Assembly: GCA_963974125.1 (NCBI GenBank)
Contig: CAXBCH010000006.1
Coordinates: forward strand, 1 to 64,000
DNA: 64,000 nucleotides
Source: Haliea sp963974125
Lineage (GTDB): Bacteria; Pseudomonadota; Gammaproteobacteria; Pseudomonadales; Halieaceae
Direction: 5' to 3'
Part shown: piece by piece, positions 9,506-18,827 of the stretch
Position numbering within the stretch: the stretch's first letter is position 1
How the letters are laid out: the number at the start of each line of letters is the position of its first letter
Made by a program: the position numbers and the translations under genes
Notes under the pieces: generated by a model
The model's database searches: none
What the model was told of the DNA's origin: nothing
The model's input: the letters and a program-made list of their open reading frames with translations, nothing else

Positions 9506-11262
9506 AACTCGGCTCCTATGTTGATGTGGACACGCCAGCCGGGGTTGTCTTCGCTGAGGCTGCGCGCCAGCTCGAGCTTGATGGCGCCCACCGGCGTCAT
9601 GTAGTGAATACCCAAACCGGCGGCGTAGCTGGCGTCAAACTCGCCTTCGTCAAAAGCATCACCAGCGTCGACAAACACGGCTGCACGCCAGTCCTTGAGG
9701 AACGTATACTGGTACTCGAGACTGGCGATCGCCAGCCGGTTGCCGCCCAGGACAAACTCGCGCTCCTGGCCATCGCGCAGCAACAGATCGACCTCGTTGC
9801 CGATGGATTGATAGGCGAAACCGCGAATGCTCTGGGAACCACCGGCAAAGAAACTCAGGGACGGCGCCAGGTCGTCGCGCTGGCCGTCCCCCAGCAGTGC
9901 GGCACCGGCCTCGGCGCGGGCCACCAGACGGTGCCGCTCAGCCAGCGGCATGACGTAAATCCAGTTGGCGTAGAGACGGGTCATGTCGACACTGGACCCC
10001 ATTTGACTGGATGTCGCCTCGACCGAATACAACTGACTGAAACCCCGCGTCGGATTGACCAGGGGTCCCTCGCGATGCTTGTGGGAAATGGAAATGCCGG
10101 GGAGCAGATAGTCCTCATTGCCATCTACCGGACCTGCGTCCCACTGTTCGTTCAGCAACCGCAGGTGATAGCTCAGGACCCAGTTGCCATGGCGCCGCTC
10201 CCGCCGCACCAGCGCCTCCTGTTGGCGGCTCTCCAGGTCACCAAACTCGTTCTGTTCCACCCGCAACCCCAACTGGAGCACATCGTTCAACGGGTGGGTA
10301 AGCGGAATATTGTAGATAACGCGACCGCTGGGGTTGATTGCGGAGTACTCCAGACGGGTCTCCTGGCTGTGCCCATGACGGTTGACCCGAGGTGTGCGCC
10401 AGGTAAGTGACACACGCTCTTCGGTGTCCGTGCTGTAACCAATACCGACGTCAATGGTATGGCGCTTGGCGGGAAACAGTTCCAGGTCCAGGGGAACCTC
10501 GCCGTGCGCCCGCTCATCGACTGCCGGCCGCACTGTAATGGCGGAAAAATAACCGGTGCGCTGCAACTGCGACTGCAGGCTCTGCAGGGTGCCCAGCTCA
10601 TAGGGCGCTCCCGGCTCGAAGTCCTGCAGTTTTTCCAGAAGCTCCCGGTCGAGAATCTCCTCGTCCAGGCGCAGTTCGCCTATGCGATAACGATCTCCAC
10701 TGGCGTAGTGCAGACGGACCCGCGCCGCGCCGGCCCCGGGCTCCACTTGCACCGAGCGCGCCAGCAGCTCGCCATCGAAGTAGCCTCGACGCTGGCCCAG
10801 ACTCAGCAGCGAGTTGCGCAGGGATTCATAGTGACCGTGATGCAGGACATCACCCTCATTCAGGGGTTTGTTGGCCAGCAGGCGCGTAAATGCGGGGTCC
10901 GTGGCTGCGGCACCGATCAGCTGCAGGTCGAGTGAGCTGACGGTGACGGGGTCGCCAGGAGTCACCGCGATCAGCAGGCGCCAGGGGTCGCGTTCCCGGT
11001 CAAGGCTGATATCGACATCGGCGCGGTAGTACCCCAACGCCTGGAGACTGCTCTCCACGCGGTCCCGCGCGGAGGTCACGAAGTTGGCCCTCGCAGCCCT
11101 GGTCTCCGGTGCCGCGCCCAGCCAGGCTTCTACATTGGTACGCTGGGCACGCTCCAGACCTTCGATCTGGTACTCGAGCATCGGCTTCGCGTGCCCCCGG
11201 GACGCGACCAGCAGCAACGCGAGAGACAGGACCCGACCCCGAAAGCGGTGCATGGACAGCAA
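9502..11262 (-). CDS. tamA: Outer-membrane assembly factor TamA (Omp85 family)
   Basis: 586 aa protein with a signal peptide ending near SRGHA (about residue 25), three N-terminal POTRA-like segments (about residues 28-265) and a C-terminal 16-strand barrel of the BamA/TamA type. The conserved barrel-loop motif SIRGF occurs in GGSQSIRGFAYQS, and the protein ends in a terminal phenylalanine (NIGAEF), the usual barrel assembly signal. First gene of the tamA-tamB operon; the pair overlap by 4 bp. A second in-frame ATG lies three codons inside (11253) and could be the true start. Confidence 0.94.
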   Translation of the reverse strand: MLSMHRFRGRVLSLALLLVASRGHAKPMLEYQIEGLERAQRTNVEAWLGAAPETRAARANFVTSARDRVESSLQALGYYRADVDISLDRERDPWRLLIAVTPGDPVTVSSLDLQLIGAAATDPAFTRLLANKPLNEGDVLHHGHYESLRNSLLSLGQRRGYFDGELLARSVQVEPGAGAARVRLHYASGDRYRIGELRLDEEILDRELLEKLQDFEPGAPYELGTLQSLQSQLQRTGYFSAITVRPAVDERAHGEVPLDLELFPAKRHTIDVGIGYSTDTEERVSLTWRTPRVNRHGHSQETRLEYSAINPSGRVIYNIPLTHPLNDVLQLGLRVEQNEFGDLESRQQEALVRRERRHGNWVLSYHLRLLNEQWDAGPVDGNEDYLLPGISISHKHREGPLVNPTRGFSQLYSVEATSSQMGSSVDMTRLYANWIYVMPLAERHRLVARAEAGAALLGDGQRDDLAPSLSFFAGGSQSIRGFAYQSIGNEVDLLLRDGQEREFVLGGNRLAIASLEYQYTFLKDWRAAVFVDAGDAFDEGEFDASYAAGLGIHYMTPVGAIKLELARSLSEDNPGWRVHINIGAEF

Positions 11263-11265
11263 CCG

Positions 11266-11895
11266 TCAGTGCCCGGTGACTGGATGGGCGTGACCCCAGT
11301 AGTTGAACCCCGCGAAGCGCGGTGTTCCGGGCAAGTACAGGGTTTCCATGGACTGTGCCGCAAACCCCCCGGCCGCCAACAGCGCCGGAATATCCCGGTT
11401 CAGGTTGCAGCCACCGGCCAGGGTCCGCCAGACGCCATTGAGGCGATCCTGCCAGCGCACCACCTCGGGATCGGGGGCCCTGCCGTGTTCGCAGAACAAC
11501 AGTTCGCCATCCGGACGCAGGACCCGCGCCATGCCTGCAAGGGCAGCGACCGGGTCGGGGATGGTGCACAGGGCAAAGGTGACCAGCACCGTGTCAACGC
11601 TGCTGTCGGGCAGCGGGATTTCTTCCCCGGGCAGGCCGATGAATTCCACTTCGAAATCCACGTGTGCAGCCCGCTTGCCGGCGAGTTCCCAGGACTTCTC
11701 CGAGGGGTCGAGGCCGATCAGACGATCGACCCGGGCCGGGTCGTAGAACGGCAGGTTGAGACCGGTACCGATACCGATTTCCAGCACCGTTCCCCGCGCC
11801 TTGGGCACGATTTTCTGCCTTTGCTGCATGATCGGTTTGCTGCCGCAGGCACAATTGATGCAGTACGGCAGTATGTGCCGTTCGTAAAAGCCCAT
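11266..11895 (-). CDS. SAM-dependent class I methyltransferase
   Basis: 209 aa cytosolic Rossmann-fold methyltransferase (methyltransferase type 11). The SAM-binding motif I reads VLEIGIGTGLNLPFY near residues 38-52, followed by a GLDPSEKS acidic loop and motif IV-like DTVLVTFALCTIPD. A CINCACGSKP cysteine cluster close to the N-terminus is notable. Acceptor substrate unknown; relatives are often annotated as phospholipid or small-molecule methyltransferases. ATG 11895 is preferred over the longer reading frame (to 12015) because the extension crosses the divergent pap start and a GGGAG sequence lies just upstream. tamA follows 3 bp downstream on the same strand, so the three may be one transcript. 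Confidence 0.8.
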   Translation of the reverse strand: MGFYERHILPYCINCACGSKPIMQQRQKIVPKARGTVLEIGIGTGLNLPFYDPARVDRLIGLDPSEKSWELAGKRAAHVDFEVEFIGLPGEEIPLPDSSVDTVLVTFALCTIPDPVAALAGMARVLRPDGELLFCEHGRAPDPEVVRWQDRLNGVWRTLAGGCNLNRDIPALLAAGGFAAQSMETLYLPGTPRFAGFNYWGHAHPVTGH

Positions 11896-11989
11896 GCTGA
11901 CTATCTCCCTGATGTGCGTATGATTATAAAGGGGCGTGACGCGCAAGCCTACGTTATCGCCGCAGCAGATATAAGGAGTATCTACCGAC

Positions 11990-13540
11990 ATGTTTGAGGC
12001 GCTGGAGACCGGCAAGTTCCTCTCGCCGGACGATTACAAGGCCCGGCAGCTGACACTGCGACAGGAATTGCTGGAGGCGCAGTTCGACCAGGCCGGCCGC
12101 GACTACCCCGTGATCATCCTGGTCGCGGGCCTGCCTGGCGCGGGCAAGGGTACTCTGGTGCACCGCCTCAACGAGTGGATGGATCCGCGCCGCATCGAGA
12201 CCAGCGCCATCTGGATGCACTCCGACGAGGAGGAGGAACGCCCCTTCTTCTGGCGTTTCTGGCGGAAACTGCCGCCGCGAGGGAAAACGGGCATCTTCCT
12301 GGGTTCCTGGTACACCCGTCCCCTGCACGATGCCACCGAAGGCAAGCTGGATTCGCGCGACCTGCAGCTGCAGCTGGAGGAGATCAACGGCTTCGAGCGC
12401 ATGCTCCATGATGACGGCGCCCTGGTGATCAAGCTGTGGCTGCACGTCACCCGCGAGACCCAGCGTCGCCAGCTCAATGAAGAAGCACCGCGACTGCAAC
12501 AGAATCCGCGGGTGGATGCCTACGCCGGACACTGGTGGGAGCAGTACCCGCGCGCCCTGGAAACCGCGGAGCAAATCATTCTCGGCAGCGACACCGGCCA
12601 TACGCCCTGGCATCTGATTGAATCCGAGGATCGTCTCTACCGGGAGATTACCGGCGGCGAGATCATCCTGGGGGCCCTGCGGGAGCGCGCCAGCCGCGAT
12701 ACACAACCGGCGCGAAAGAAGAAGACATACCGCGACAAGCCCGGTGTACGGGACCAGCCCACCGTACTCGCGGGTGTGCCTGACGACCTGACCCTGGACA
12801 AGGATGACTACCGGGCCAAACTGTACCTGCATCAGCGCCAGCTGCAGGATCTGGCCTGGCTGGCACACCGCCAGCGACGTTCACTGGTGGCGGTATTTGA
12901 AGGCTGGGACGCAGGCGGCAAGGGCTCCGCAATTCGCCGTGTCACCGCCGCCATCGACCCGCGCCTGTATCAGGTAGTCCAGTACGCCGCACCAACCGAT
13001 GAAGAGCGCGCCCACCACTACCTCTGGCGTTTCTGGCGCAAACTGGAGCGGGATGGGCGCGCGACCATTTTCGACCGCTCCTGGTATGGACGGGTGCTGG
13101 TGGAGCGGGTGGAGGGACTGGCACCAGCGGAAGCCTGGCGTCGGGCCTACCATGAAATCAACCAGTTCGAGGGCCAACTGGTGGCCCACGGCTGCATCGT
13201 AGTGAAATTCTGGCTGCACATTACGCCGGAGGAACAGCTGAAGCGGTTCGAGGATCGCCAGAAAAAACCCCACAAGCAGTACAAGATCACCGATGACGAC
13301 TGGCGCAACCGTGAGCGCTGGGACGACTACGCGCATGCGGTGGAAGACATGGTCGTTCACACCAGTACCGGATTTGCTCCCTGGACCCTGGTAGCCGGCA
13401 ACGACAAGCGCTACGCCCGGGTGCAAATCCTGCAGACCCTGTGCCAGAGACTGAACCAGGCGCTCGGGGGCAAGTATCCGGCACCGGAGCCGGCCGCTAT
13501 AATGAGCGATCATTTCCAGCCCTCGGCCCCGAATCCATGA
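11990..13540 (+). CDS. pap: Polyphosphate:AMP phosphotransferase (tandem PPK2 domains)
   Basis: 516 aa class II PPK2 protein that uses polyphosphate to phosphorylate AMP to ADP. Two PPK2 domains lie in tandem. The C-terminal one (about residues 265-495) has an intact Walker A in FEGWDAGGKGSAIRR and the lid/Walker B region IFDRSWYGRVLVERV. The N-terminal one (about residues 10-235) keeps a Walker A-like AGLPGAGKGTLVHR, but the equivalent of DRSWYGR reads LGSWYTR, losing the acidic residue. This fits known PAPs, in which the N-terminal half is degenerate. AAGGAG lies about 12 bp before ATG 11990. The asparaginase gene starts in an ATGA overlap at its end. Confidence 0.92.
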   Translation: MFEALETGKFLSPDDYKARQLTLRQELLEAQFDQAGRDYPVIILVAGLPGAGKGTLVHRLNEWMDPRRIETSAIWMHSDEEEERPFFWRFWRKLPPRGKTGIFLGSWYTRPLHDATEGKLDSRDLQLQLEEINGFERMLHDDGALVIKLWLHVTRETQRRQLNEEAPRLQQNPRVDAYAGHWWEQYPRALETAEQIILGSDTGHTPWHLIESEDRLYREITGGEIILGALRERASRDTQPARKKKTYRDKPGVRDQPTVLAGVPDDLTLDKDDYRAKLYLHQRQLQDLAWLAHRQRRSLVAVFEGWDAGGKGSAIRRVTAAIDPRLYQVVQYAAPTDEERAHHYLWRFWRKLERDGRATIFDRSWYGRVLVERVEGLAPAEAWRRAYHEINQFEGQLVAHGCIVVKFWLHITPEEQLKRFEDRQKKPHKQYKITDDDWRNRERWDDYAHAVEDMVVHTSTGFAPWTLVAGNDKRYARVQILQTLCQRLNQALGGKYPAPEPAAIMSDHFQPSAPNP

Positions 13541-14022
13541 AACTGCATATCATCACCACCGGCGGAACCATCGACAAAATCTACTTCGATGCCAAAAGCG
13601 ACTATCAGGTGGGGGCGCCGGTGATCGGGGAGTTGCTGCAACGGATGGGTGCGGGCTTCGCCTGGACGGTGGAATCCGCCATGCGCAAGGACAGTCTCGA
13701 CATGACCGATGCCGACCGCGCCGTCATCCGCGCCGCCGCCGAGCGCTGTCAGGAAGAGTGTGTACTCATTACCCACGGTACCGATGGCATGGTCGCCACC
13801 GCGCGCGCCCTGGCCGGGATTGCCAACAAGTGCATTGTCCTGACTGGTGCCCTGCAGCCCGCCGCGTTTGCCCAATCCGACGCCATCTTCAACATCGGCT
13901 GCGCCATTGGCGCCGTACAGAGCAAGCCGCCCGGTGTGTATATCGCCATGAATGGCCAGGTGTTTGACGCCGACAAGGTGGTCAAGAACGTCGCCGCCAA
14001 CTGCTTTGTGCCGGCCGGGTAG
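13537..14022 (+). CDS. Single-domain L-asparaginase-like protein
   Basis: 161 aa, only the N-terminal catalytic domain of the type I/II asparaginases (normally about 330 aa). The two active-site signatures are present: TTGGTIDKIYFD near residue 7 (first nucleophilic Thr) and ITHGTDGMVATA near residue 82 (second Thr/Asp). The smaller C-terminal domain that supplies part of the active site at the dimer interface is absent. Short stand-alone forms of this kind are widespread in gammaproteobacteria, so it is not an obvious truncation, but activity is unproven. Start overlaps the pap stop as ATGA, so the two are translationally coupled. Confidence 0.82.
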   Translation: MKLHIITTGGTIDKIYFDAKSDYQVGAPVIGELLQRMGAGFAWTVESAMRKDSLDMTDADRAVIRAAAERCQEECVLITHGTDGMVATARALAGIANKCIVLTGALQPAAFAQSDAIFNIGCAIGAVQSKPPGVYIAMNGQVFDADKVVKNVAANCFVPAG

Positions 14023-14051
14023 GTGCGGCCGGCCAGGTGCGGCCAGCCGCA

Positions 14052-14552
14052 TCAACCGCCGAGCGGCAAGCCGCGATCCTCCTTGACTGCCTCGATGACC
14101 ACATAGGTGTGCGTTTGCGCCACGCCCGGCAGGTCAACGATCCGCGCCAGTACCATGCGGTAGGCATCCATGCCGGTTAACCGCAATTTCAGCAGGTAGT
14201 CGAATCCGCCTGCCACCATATGGCACTCGGAAACCTCCGGGATCTGCACAACCTCGTCGCGGAAACGATCGAATACCTCCGCGGTGGTCCGGTCCAGAGT
14301 TACCTGGATGAAGGCACTGGTACCAAACCCCAGTGCCGCTGCGTCCAGCCTGGCACTGTAGCCCGCGATCAAACCCTGGGCCTCCAGCCTGCGCACCCGC
14401 TCGAGGCAGGGGCTGGGGCTGAGATTCACCCGCCGCGCCAACTCGACGTTGGACATCCGTCCATCTCCCTGCAGCAGGGACAAAATCAGGAGGTCTGTTC
14501 TGTCGATCGAAGATGCATTGCTTACCTGCTTTGCGGCCAGCCTGTTACCCAT
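14052..14552 (-). CDS. Lrp/AsnC-family transcriptional regulator, probable putA regulator
   Basis: 166 aa DNA-binding regulator: N-terminal AsnC-type helix-turn-helix (LLSLLQGDGRMSNVELAR then LSPSPCLERVRRLE, about residues 18-58) and a C-terminal RAM ligand-binding domain. It is divergent from putA, with an AT-rich 121 bp intergenic stretch. In proteobacteria whose PutA lacks its own DNA-binding domain, an adjacent Lrp-type PutR activates putA in response to proline; that role is inferred from context here. ATG 14552 gives a normal Lrp length and N-terminus; the frame remains open for 53 more codons into the putA leader, which is rejected as too long. Confidence 0.9.
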   Translation of the reverse strand: MGNRLAAKQVSNASSIDRTDLLILSLLQGDGRMSNVELARRVNLSPSPCLERVRRLEAQGLIAGYSARLDAAALGFGTSAFIQVTLDRTTAEVFDRFRDEVVQIPEVSECHMVAGGFDYLLKLRLTGMDAYRMVLARIVDLPGVAQTHTYVVIEAVKEDRGLPLGG

Positions 14553-14673
14553 ACTATGTTCTGCCCAATGATGCTTTGACAGAATATTATGCACAGTGGC
14601 CCCGAAAATAAACAGCTCATTCTGTACCCGGCTGCTTACAATGCGACGATGCTGACTGCAGGAGGCTGCATTG

Positions 14674-17600
14674 ATGTTGTTTGACGGTTCACTCGCAACT
14701 GAAGACCCCATTCGCCGGGACCTGGAGGCTTTCTACCGCCGGGATGAAGCAGAGGTACTGGCGCACCTGCTGCCCATCGCCGACATCAGCCAGGCCGCGC
14801 GCAGCCGCGCCTGGGAGCGCGCCAGAACGCTGGTGGTCAATATCCGCAGGGCCCAGCACGGCAAGGGCGGGGTCGACGCCCTGCTGCAGGAGTACGCGCT
14901 TTCCACCGAAGAGGGGATCGTCCTCATGTGCCTGGCCGAAGCCCTGCTGCGGGTACCCGATCGGCTCACGGTGGACCGGCTGATCCGCGACAAGCTGGCG
15001 GACGGCGACTGGAGCTCCCATCTGGGCAACAGCGAATCGCTGTTCGTCAACGCCTCCGCCTGGGGCCTGCTGCTGACCGGCAAGGTGGTGAACTACAACG
15101 ACGAGGACAACCCGCGCCAGTTCGGCCTGCTGAAAAAAACCATGGGCCGCCTCGGGGAGCCGGTAATCCGTGCCTCGGTACGCTATGCCATGCAGATCAT
15201 GGGCACCCAGTTTGTCATGGGCACCAGCATCGACAAGGCCCTGGAGCGTGCTCGTGGCCCCGAAGAACGGGGCTACCGCTATTCCTACGACATGCTGGGG
15301 GAAGCCGCCTGCACCGCCGCCGATGCCCAGCGCTATTTCGACAGCTACCTGAACGCCATCGAGGCCATCGGCACCGCCGCTGCCGGGCGCGGGCCGGACA
15401 CCAGCCCGGGTATCTCGGTAAAGCTGTCAGCGATCCATCCGCGCTATGAGTTTGCCCAGCGCGAGCGGGTCATGGCGGAGTTGGTGCCGCGGCTGAAGAC
15501 GCTGGCACTGGCGGCCAGGCGGCACGACATCGGTTTCACCGTGGACGCGGAGGAAGCCGACCGGCTGATGCTGTCGCTGGACATTATCGAGGCGGTGTTT
15601 GCCGACCCGGAACTCGGAGACTGGCAGGGTTTCGGCATCGCGGTCCAGGCCTACCAGAAGCGCAGCCTGTTCGTCATCGAGTGGCTGCGGGCGCTGACCC
15701 TGCGGGTGGGGCGCCGGATGATGGTGCGCCTGGTGAAGGGCGCCTACTGGGACACCGAGATCAAGCTGGCCCAGGTGGAGGGCCTGGACGGCTACCCGGT
15801 ATTCACCCGCAAGGCTGGCACCGATGTCTCCTACCAGGCCTGCGCCGCACGCTTGCTGGCGTACCGCGACAGCCTGTATCCGCAGTTCGCGACCCACAAC
15901 GCCTACACCGTCGCCACCATCCTAGAGCTCGACAAGGAACGCGGCGGCTACGAATTCCAGCGCCTGCACGGCATGGGTGAGACACTCTACGATCAGGTTG
16001 TCAGCGACGAACAGATACCCTGCCGGGTGTACGCGCCGGTGGGCGTGCATGCGGACCTGCTGGCCTACCTGGTGCGGCGACTGCTGGAGAACGGCGCCAA
16101 CAGCTCCTTCGTCAACAACATCGTCGATGAGAATATCCCGGTGGAGGCACTGCTGGAAGACCCGGTGGAAACGGTCCGCGGCTGGCGTCACAAAACCAAC
16201 CCCAATATACCCCTCCCCGTGGACCTGTACGGCGCCGAGCGCGCCAACGCTGCCGGCATGGACCTCAGTGACCCCAACACCCTGGGGCCTGCTCGCGAGA
16301 ACATGCGGCAATGGCTGCAGACCCTGCCCCTGACCCCTGCCCTGACCGGCAGTCGGCAGGACGTGCGCAATCCCGCCGACCACAGCGAACTGATCGGCAG
16401 CATCGCACTGGCAGACGCCGACACCATTGAAGCTGCCGCAGCCGCGGCCCAGGCCGCGTTCCCGGGCTGGGCCGCGACGCCGGTCGCGGAGCGGGCAGAC
16501 CTGCTGCGCCGCCTCGCCACAGCGCTGGAACAACAGCGGGACCAACTGATTGCGCTGTGCTGCAAGGAAGCCGGCAAGACCATTCCCGACGGCGTCGCCG
16601 AGGTGCGGGAAGCGGTGGACTTCCTGCGCTACTACGCAGCCCGCGCCGAAGAGGCGGAATTCGCCGCGAACAAACTTGCACCGCGTGGCGTGGTGCTCTG
16701 CATCAGCCCCTGGAATTTCCCGCTGGCGATTTTCCTGGGCCAGGTCAGCGCCGCCCTCGCCGCCGGCAACACGGTGGTGGCAAAGCCTGCCGAACAGACC
16801 AGCCTCGTCGCCGTGCGCACGCTGGAACTGATGCAGGACTGCGGCTTTCCGCCCGGCGCAGTGGCCTTGCTGGTGGCAGAAGGCAAGGCCGTCGGCGAGC
16901 AACTGGTGCCGGACCCGCGAATCAAGGCGGTGATGTTCACCGGCTCCACCGCCACAGGCAACTGGCTTGCGCGCAAGCTGGCTGCGCGCCCTGACGCGCC
17001 GGTGCCACTGGTGGCGGAGACCGGCGGCCAGAACTGCATGGTGGTGGATTCCACCGCGCTGCCGGAGCAGGTAGTGCGGGATGTCATCACTTCGGGCTTC
17101 CAGAGTGCCGGCCAGCGCTGCTCGGCCCTGCGGGTGCTGTTCCTGCAGGAGGACATCGCCGACAAGGTAATCGAGATGCTCATCGGCGCCATGCGTGAAC
17201 TCCAGGTGGGAGACCCTGCGCTGCTTGCCACCGATATCGGCCCGGTCATAGACCGCAAGGCCCTCGGCGGCCTGGAAGATCACGTGCGCTACCTGGAAGC
17301 CACTGGCCGCCTGTTGCACTGCTGCGACATTCCCGTGCCAGGCGAGCATACCTTTTTCGCCCCGCGCCTCTACGAGATCAGCAACCTGTCGCTGCTGGAA
17401 CGGGAGGTGTTCGGCCCTGTCGTGCATGTCATCCGCTATCAGGCCGCCGCCTTCGACGACGTGCTGGAGCAGATCAACCAGACCGGGTTTGGCCTCACGT
17501 TCGGTATCCACAGCCGTATCGAGGAGGCCTGCAGCCGCGCCGCGGAACGGGTTCAGGCCGGGAACATCTATGTCAATCGCAACATGATCGGCGCCATTGT

Positions 17601-18432
17601 CGGGGTGCAGCCCTTCGGCGGCCGCGGCCTGTCGGGTACCGGCCCCAAGGCCGGGGGACCCCAGTACCTGTCTCGTCTGGTCACCACCGGCGAGGAAGCT
17701 GAAAACGCCGCCGGGCAGTGTCCGCTGCCCGGCGCGAGCGGCCACGGCCAGGCGCTGTATCCTCCGGGCGCCGCGCCAGCGGCTGGCCGCTCATGGGCCC
17801 GGCGCGACCTGAATGAGCGTGTATCGATCCTGCGCCGGTTTCTCGCCAGCTACGCACGCCGACCGGACGACAATCCGCTCATACTCGAGCACACCCTCAC
17901 CGCCGTGCGCGAGCAACTGCGCTTCGCGGTCGATTTGCTGGCGGCACCGAGGATTCTGCCGGGCCCGACCGGGGAATCCAACAGCCTCCACCTGGAGCCC
18001 CGTGGCTGCCTGCTGCTGGTGCTGGATGATGATCGCTACAACGGGGAATACCTGATGGCAGCGGTATCCGCACTGGTTGCAGGCAACAGCGTCATCGGCG
18101 TGGCAACGCAGGAGCTGCTGCCGGAATGGCAGGCGCTGGTGCAGTCAATGACGGCTGCGGGTTTGCCCGAAACGCTGTTCTGCCTGCAGCCAATGGCCGC
18201 AGCCCGCGCGCTACTGCAGGACACGGCGCTGGCCGGTGCCATGGTCCACGCCCGCAGCCGCCACCTGCACGCGGTGGCCCAGGTACTGGCGACCCGTGAC
18301 GGCCCGATCCTGCCCTTGATCAGCTGCGTGACACCGTCCACCCTGCTGCAGCAGACCATGCTGGAGAAGTCCGTGAGCATCGACACCACCGCCGCCGGCG
18401 GCAATGCCTCGCTCATGACCATGGCCAGCTGA
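14674..18432 (+). CDS. putA: Bifunctional proline dehydrogenase / L-glutamate-5-semialdehyde dehydrogenase
   Basis: 1252 aa enzyme converting proline to glutamate in two steps (FAD-dependent PRODH, then NAD-dependent GSALDH). The PRODH barrel is about residues 70-520, with VRLVKGAYWDTEIKLAQ near residue 350. The aldehyde dehydrogenase domain (about 550-1010) has catalytic Glu near 782 (AETGGQN) and catalytic Cys near 816 (AGQRCSALR). A C-terminal ALDH-like extension typical of long PutAs ends at TAAGGNASLM. The N-terminal ribbon-helix-helix DNA-binding domain of E. coli-type PutA is missing, so it should not self-regulate. ATG 14674 has GGAGG 8 bp upstream; the TTG three bases earlier is less likely. 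Confidence 0.95.
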   Translation: MLFDGSLATEDPIRRDLEAFYRRDEAEVLAHLLPIADISQAARSRAWERARTLVVNIRRAQHGKGGVDALLQEYALSTEEGIVLMCLAEALLRVPDRLTVDRLIRDKLADGDWSSHLGNSESLFVNASAWGLLLTGKVVNYNDEDNPRQFGLLKKTMGRLGEPVIRASVRYAMQIMGTQFVMGTSIDKALERARGPEERGYRYSYDMLGEAACTAADAQRYFDSYLNAIEAIGTAAAGRGPDTSPGISVKLSAIHPRYEFAQRERVMAELVPRLKTLALAARRHDIGFTVDAEEADRLMLSLDIIEAVFADPELGDWQGFGIAVQAYQKRSLFVIEWLRALTLRVGRRMMVRLVKGAYWDTEIKLAQVEGLDGYPVFTRKAGTDVSYQACAARLLAYRDSLYPQFATHNAYTVATILELDKERGGYEFQRLHGMGETLYDQVVSDEQIPCRVYAPVGVHADLLAYLVRRLLENGANSSFVNNIVDENIPVEALLEDPVETVRGWRHKTNPNIPLPVDLYGAERANAAGMDLSDPNTLGPARENMRQWLQTLPLTPALTGSRQDVRNPADHSELIGSIALADADTIEAAAAAAQAAFPGWAATPVAERADLLRRLATALEQQRDQLIALCCKEAGKTIPDGVAEVREAVDFLRYYAARAEEAEFAANKLAPRGVVLCISPWNFPLAIFLGQVSAALAAGNTVVAKPAEQTSLVAVRTLELMQDCGFPPGAVALLVAEGKAVGEQLVPDPRIKAVMFTGSTATGNWLARKLAARPDAPVPLVAETGGQNCMVVDSTALPEQVVRDVITSGFQSAGQRCSALRVLFLQEDIADKVIEMLIGAMRELQVGDPALLATDIGPVIDRKALGGLEDHVRYLEATGRLLHCCDIPVPGEHTFFAPRLYEISNLSLLEREVFGPVVHVIRYQAAAFDDVLEQINQTGFGLTFGIHSRIEEACSRAAERVQAGNIYVNRNMIGAIVGVQPFGGRGLSGTGPKAGGPQYLSRLVTTGEEAENAAGQCPLPGASGHGQALYPPGAAPAAGRSWARRDLNERVSILRRFLASYARRPDDNPLILEHTLTAVREQLRFAVDLLAAPRILPGPTGESNSLHLEPRGCLLLVLDDDRYNGEYLMAAVSALVAGNSVIGVATQELLPEWQALVQSMTAAGLPETLFCLQPMAAARALLQDTALAGAMVHARSRHLHAVAQVLATRDGPILPLISCVTPSTLLQQTMLEKSVSIDTTAAGGNASLMTMAS

Positions 18433-18484
18433 CAGCCGGTGTATGCGATAATTGTGATTGCCTGCCCGACCACAAGGATTCGTC

Positions 18485-18823
18485 ATGACAGCACTGCCAC
18501 CCTGCCCGGCCTGCGGTTCGGCTTTCACCTATGAGGACAGGACAACGCTGGTATGCCCGGAGTGTGGGCACGAATGGTCCGGGGCCGACGCGGCTGCAAC
18601 CGAGCCCGGTGCCGTGTTTCGTGACGCCAACGGCAACCCGCTGCAGGACGGCGATACGGTGACGGTCATCAAGGACCTCAAGGTCAAGGGTTCGTCCCTG
18701 GTGGTCAAGGTCGGCACGCGGGTCAAGAATATCCGCCTGGTCGAAGGCGATCACGACATCGATTGCAAGATCGACGGTATCGGCGCCATGAAACTGAAAT
18801 CGGCATTCGTGAAGAAGGCTTGA
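18485..18823 (+). CDS. yjdM: YjdM (PhnA-type) zinc-ribbon protein
   Basis: 112 aa protein of the YjdM/PhnA family. An N-terminal zinc ribbon is formed by CPACGSAFTYED and CPECGHEW (four cysteines, about residues 7-30). The C-terminal PhnA domain contains NPLQDGDTVTVIKDLKVKG and TRVKNIRLVEGDHDIDCK. Despite the old name linked to phosphonate genes, the molecular role is not established. ATG 18485 gives the canonical N-terminus; an open frame extends 9 codons upstream. It follows putA by 52 bp and could be on the same transcript or have its own promoter. Confidence 0.9.
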   Translation: MTALPPCPACGSAFTYEDRTTLVCPECGHEWSGADAAATEPGAVFRDANGNPLQDGDTVTVIKDLKVKGSSLVVKVGTRVKNIRLVEGDHDIDCKIDGIGAMKLKSAFVKKA

Positions 18824-18827
18824 AGCG

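Noticed and set aside
14021..14051. AGGTGCGGCC direct repeat and TGCGGC/GCCGCA inverted repeat after the asparaginase gene
   Set aside because: Two copies only and a 2-nt loop; a chance product of GC-rich sequence and not a useful terminator.
15922..17745. 607-codon minus-strand open frame
   Set aside because: Inside putA on the opposite strand, no recognisable sequence.
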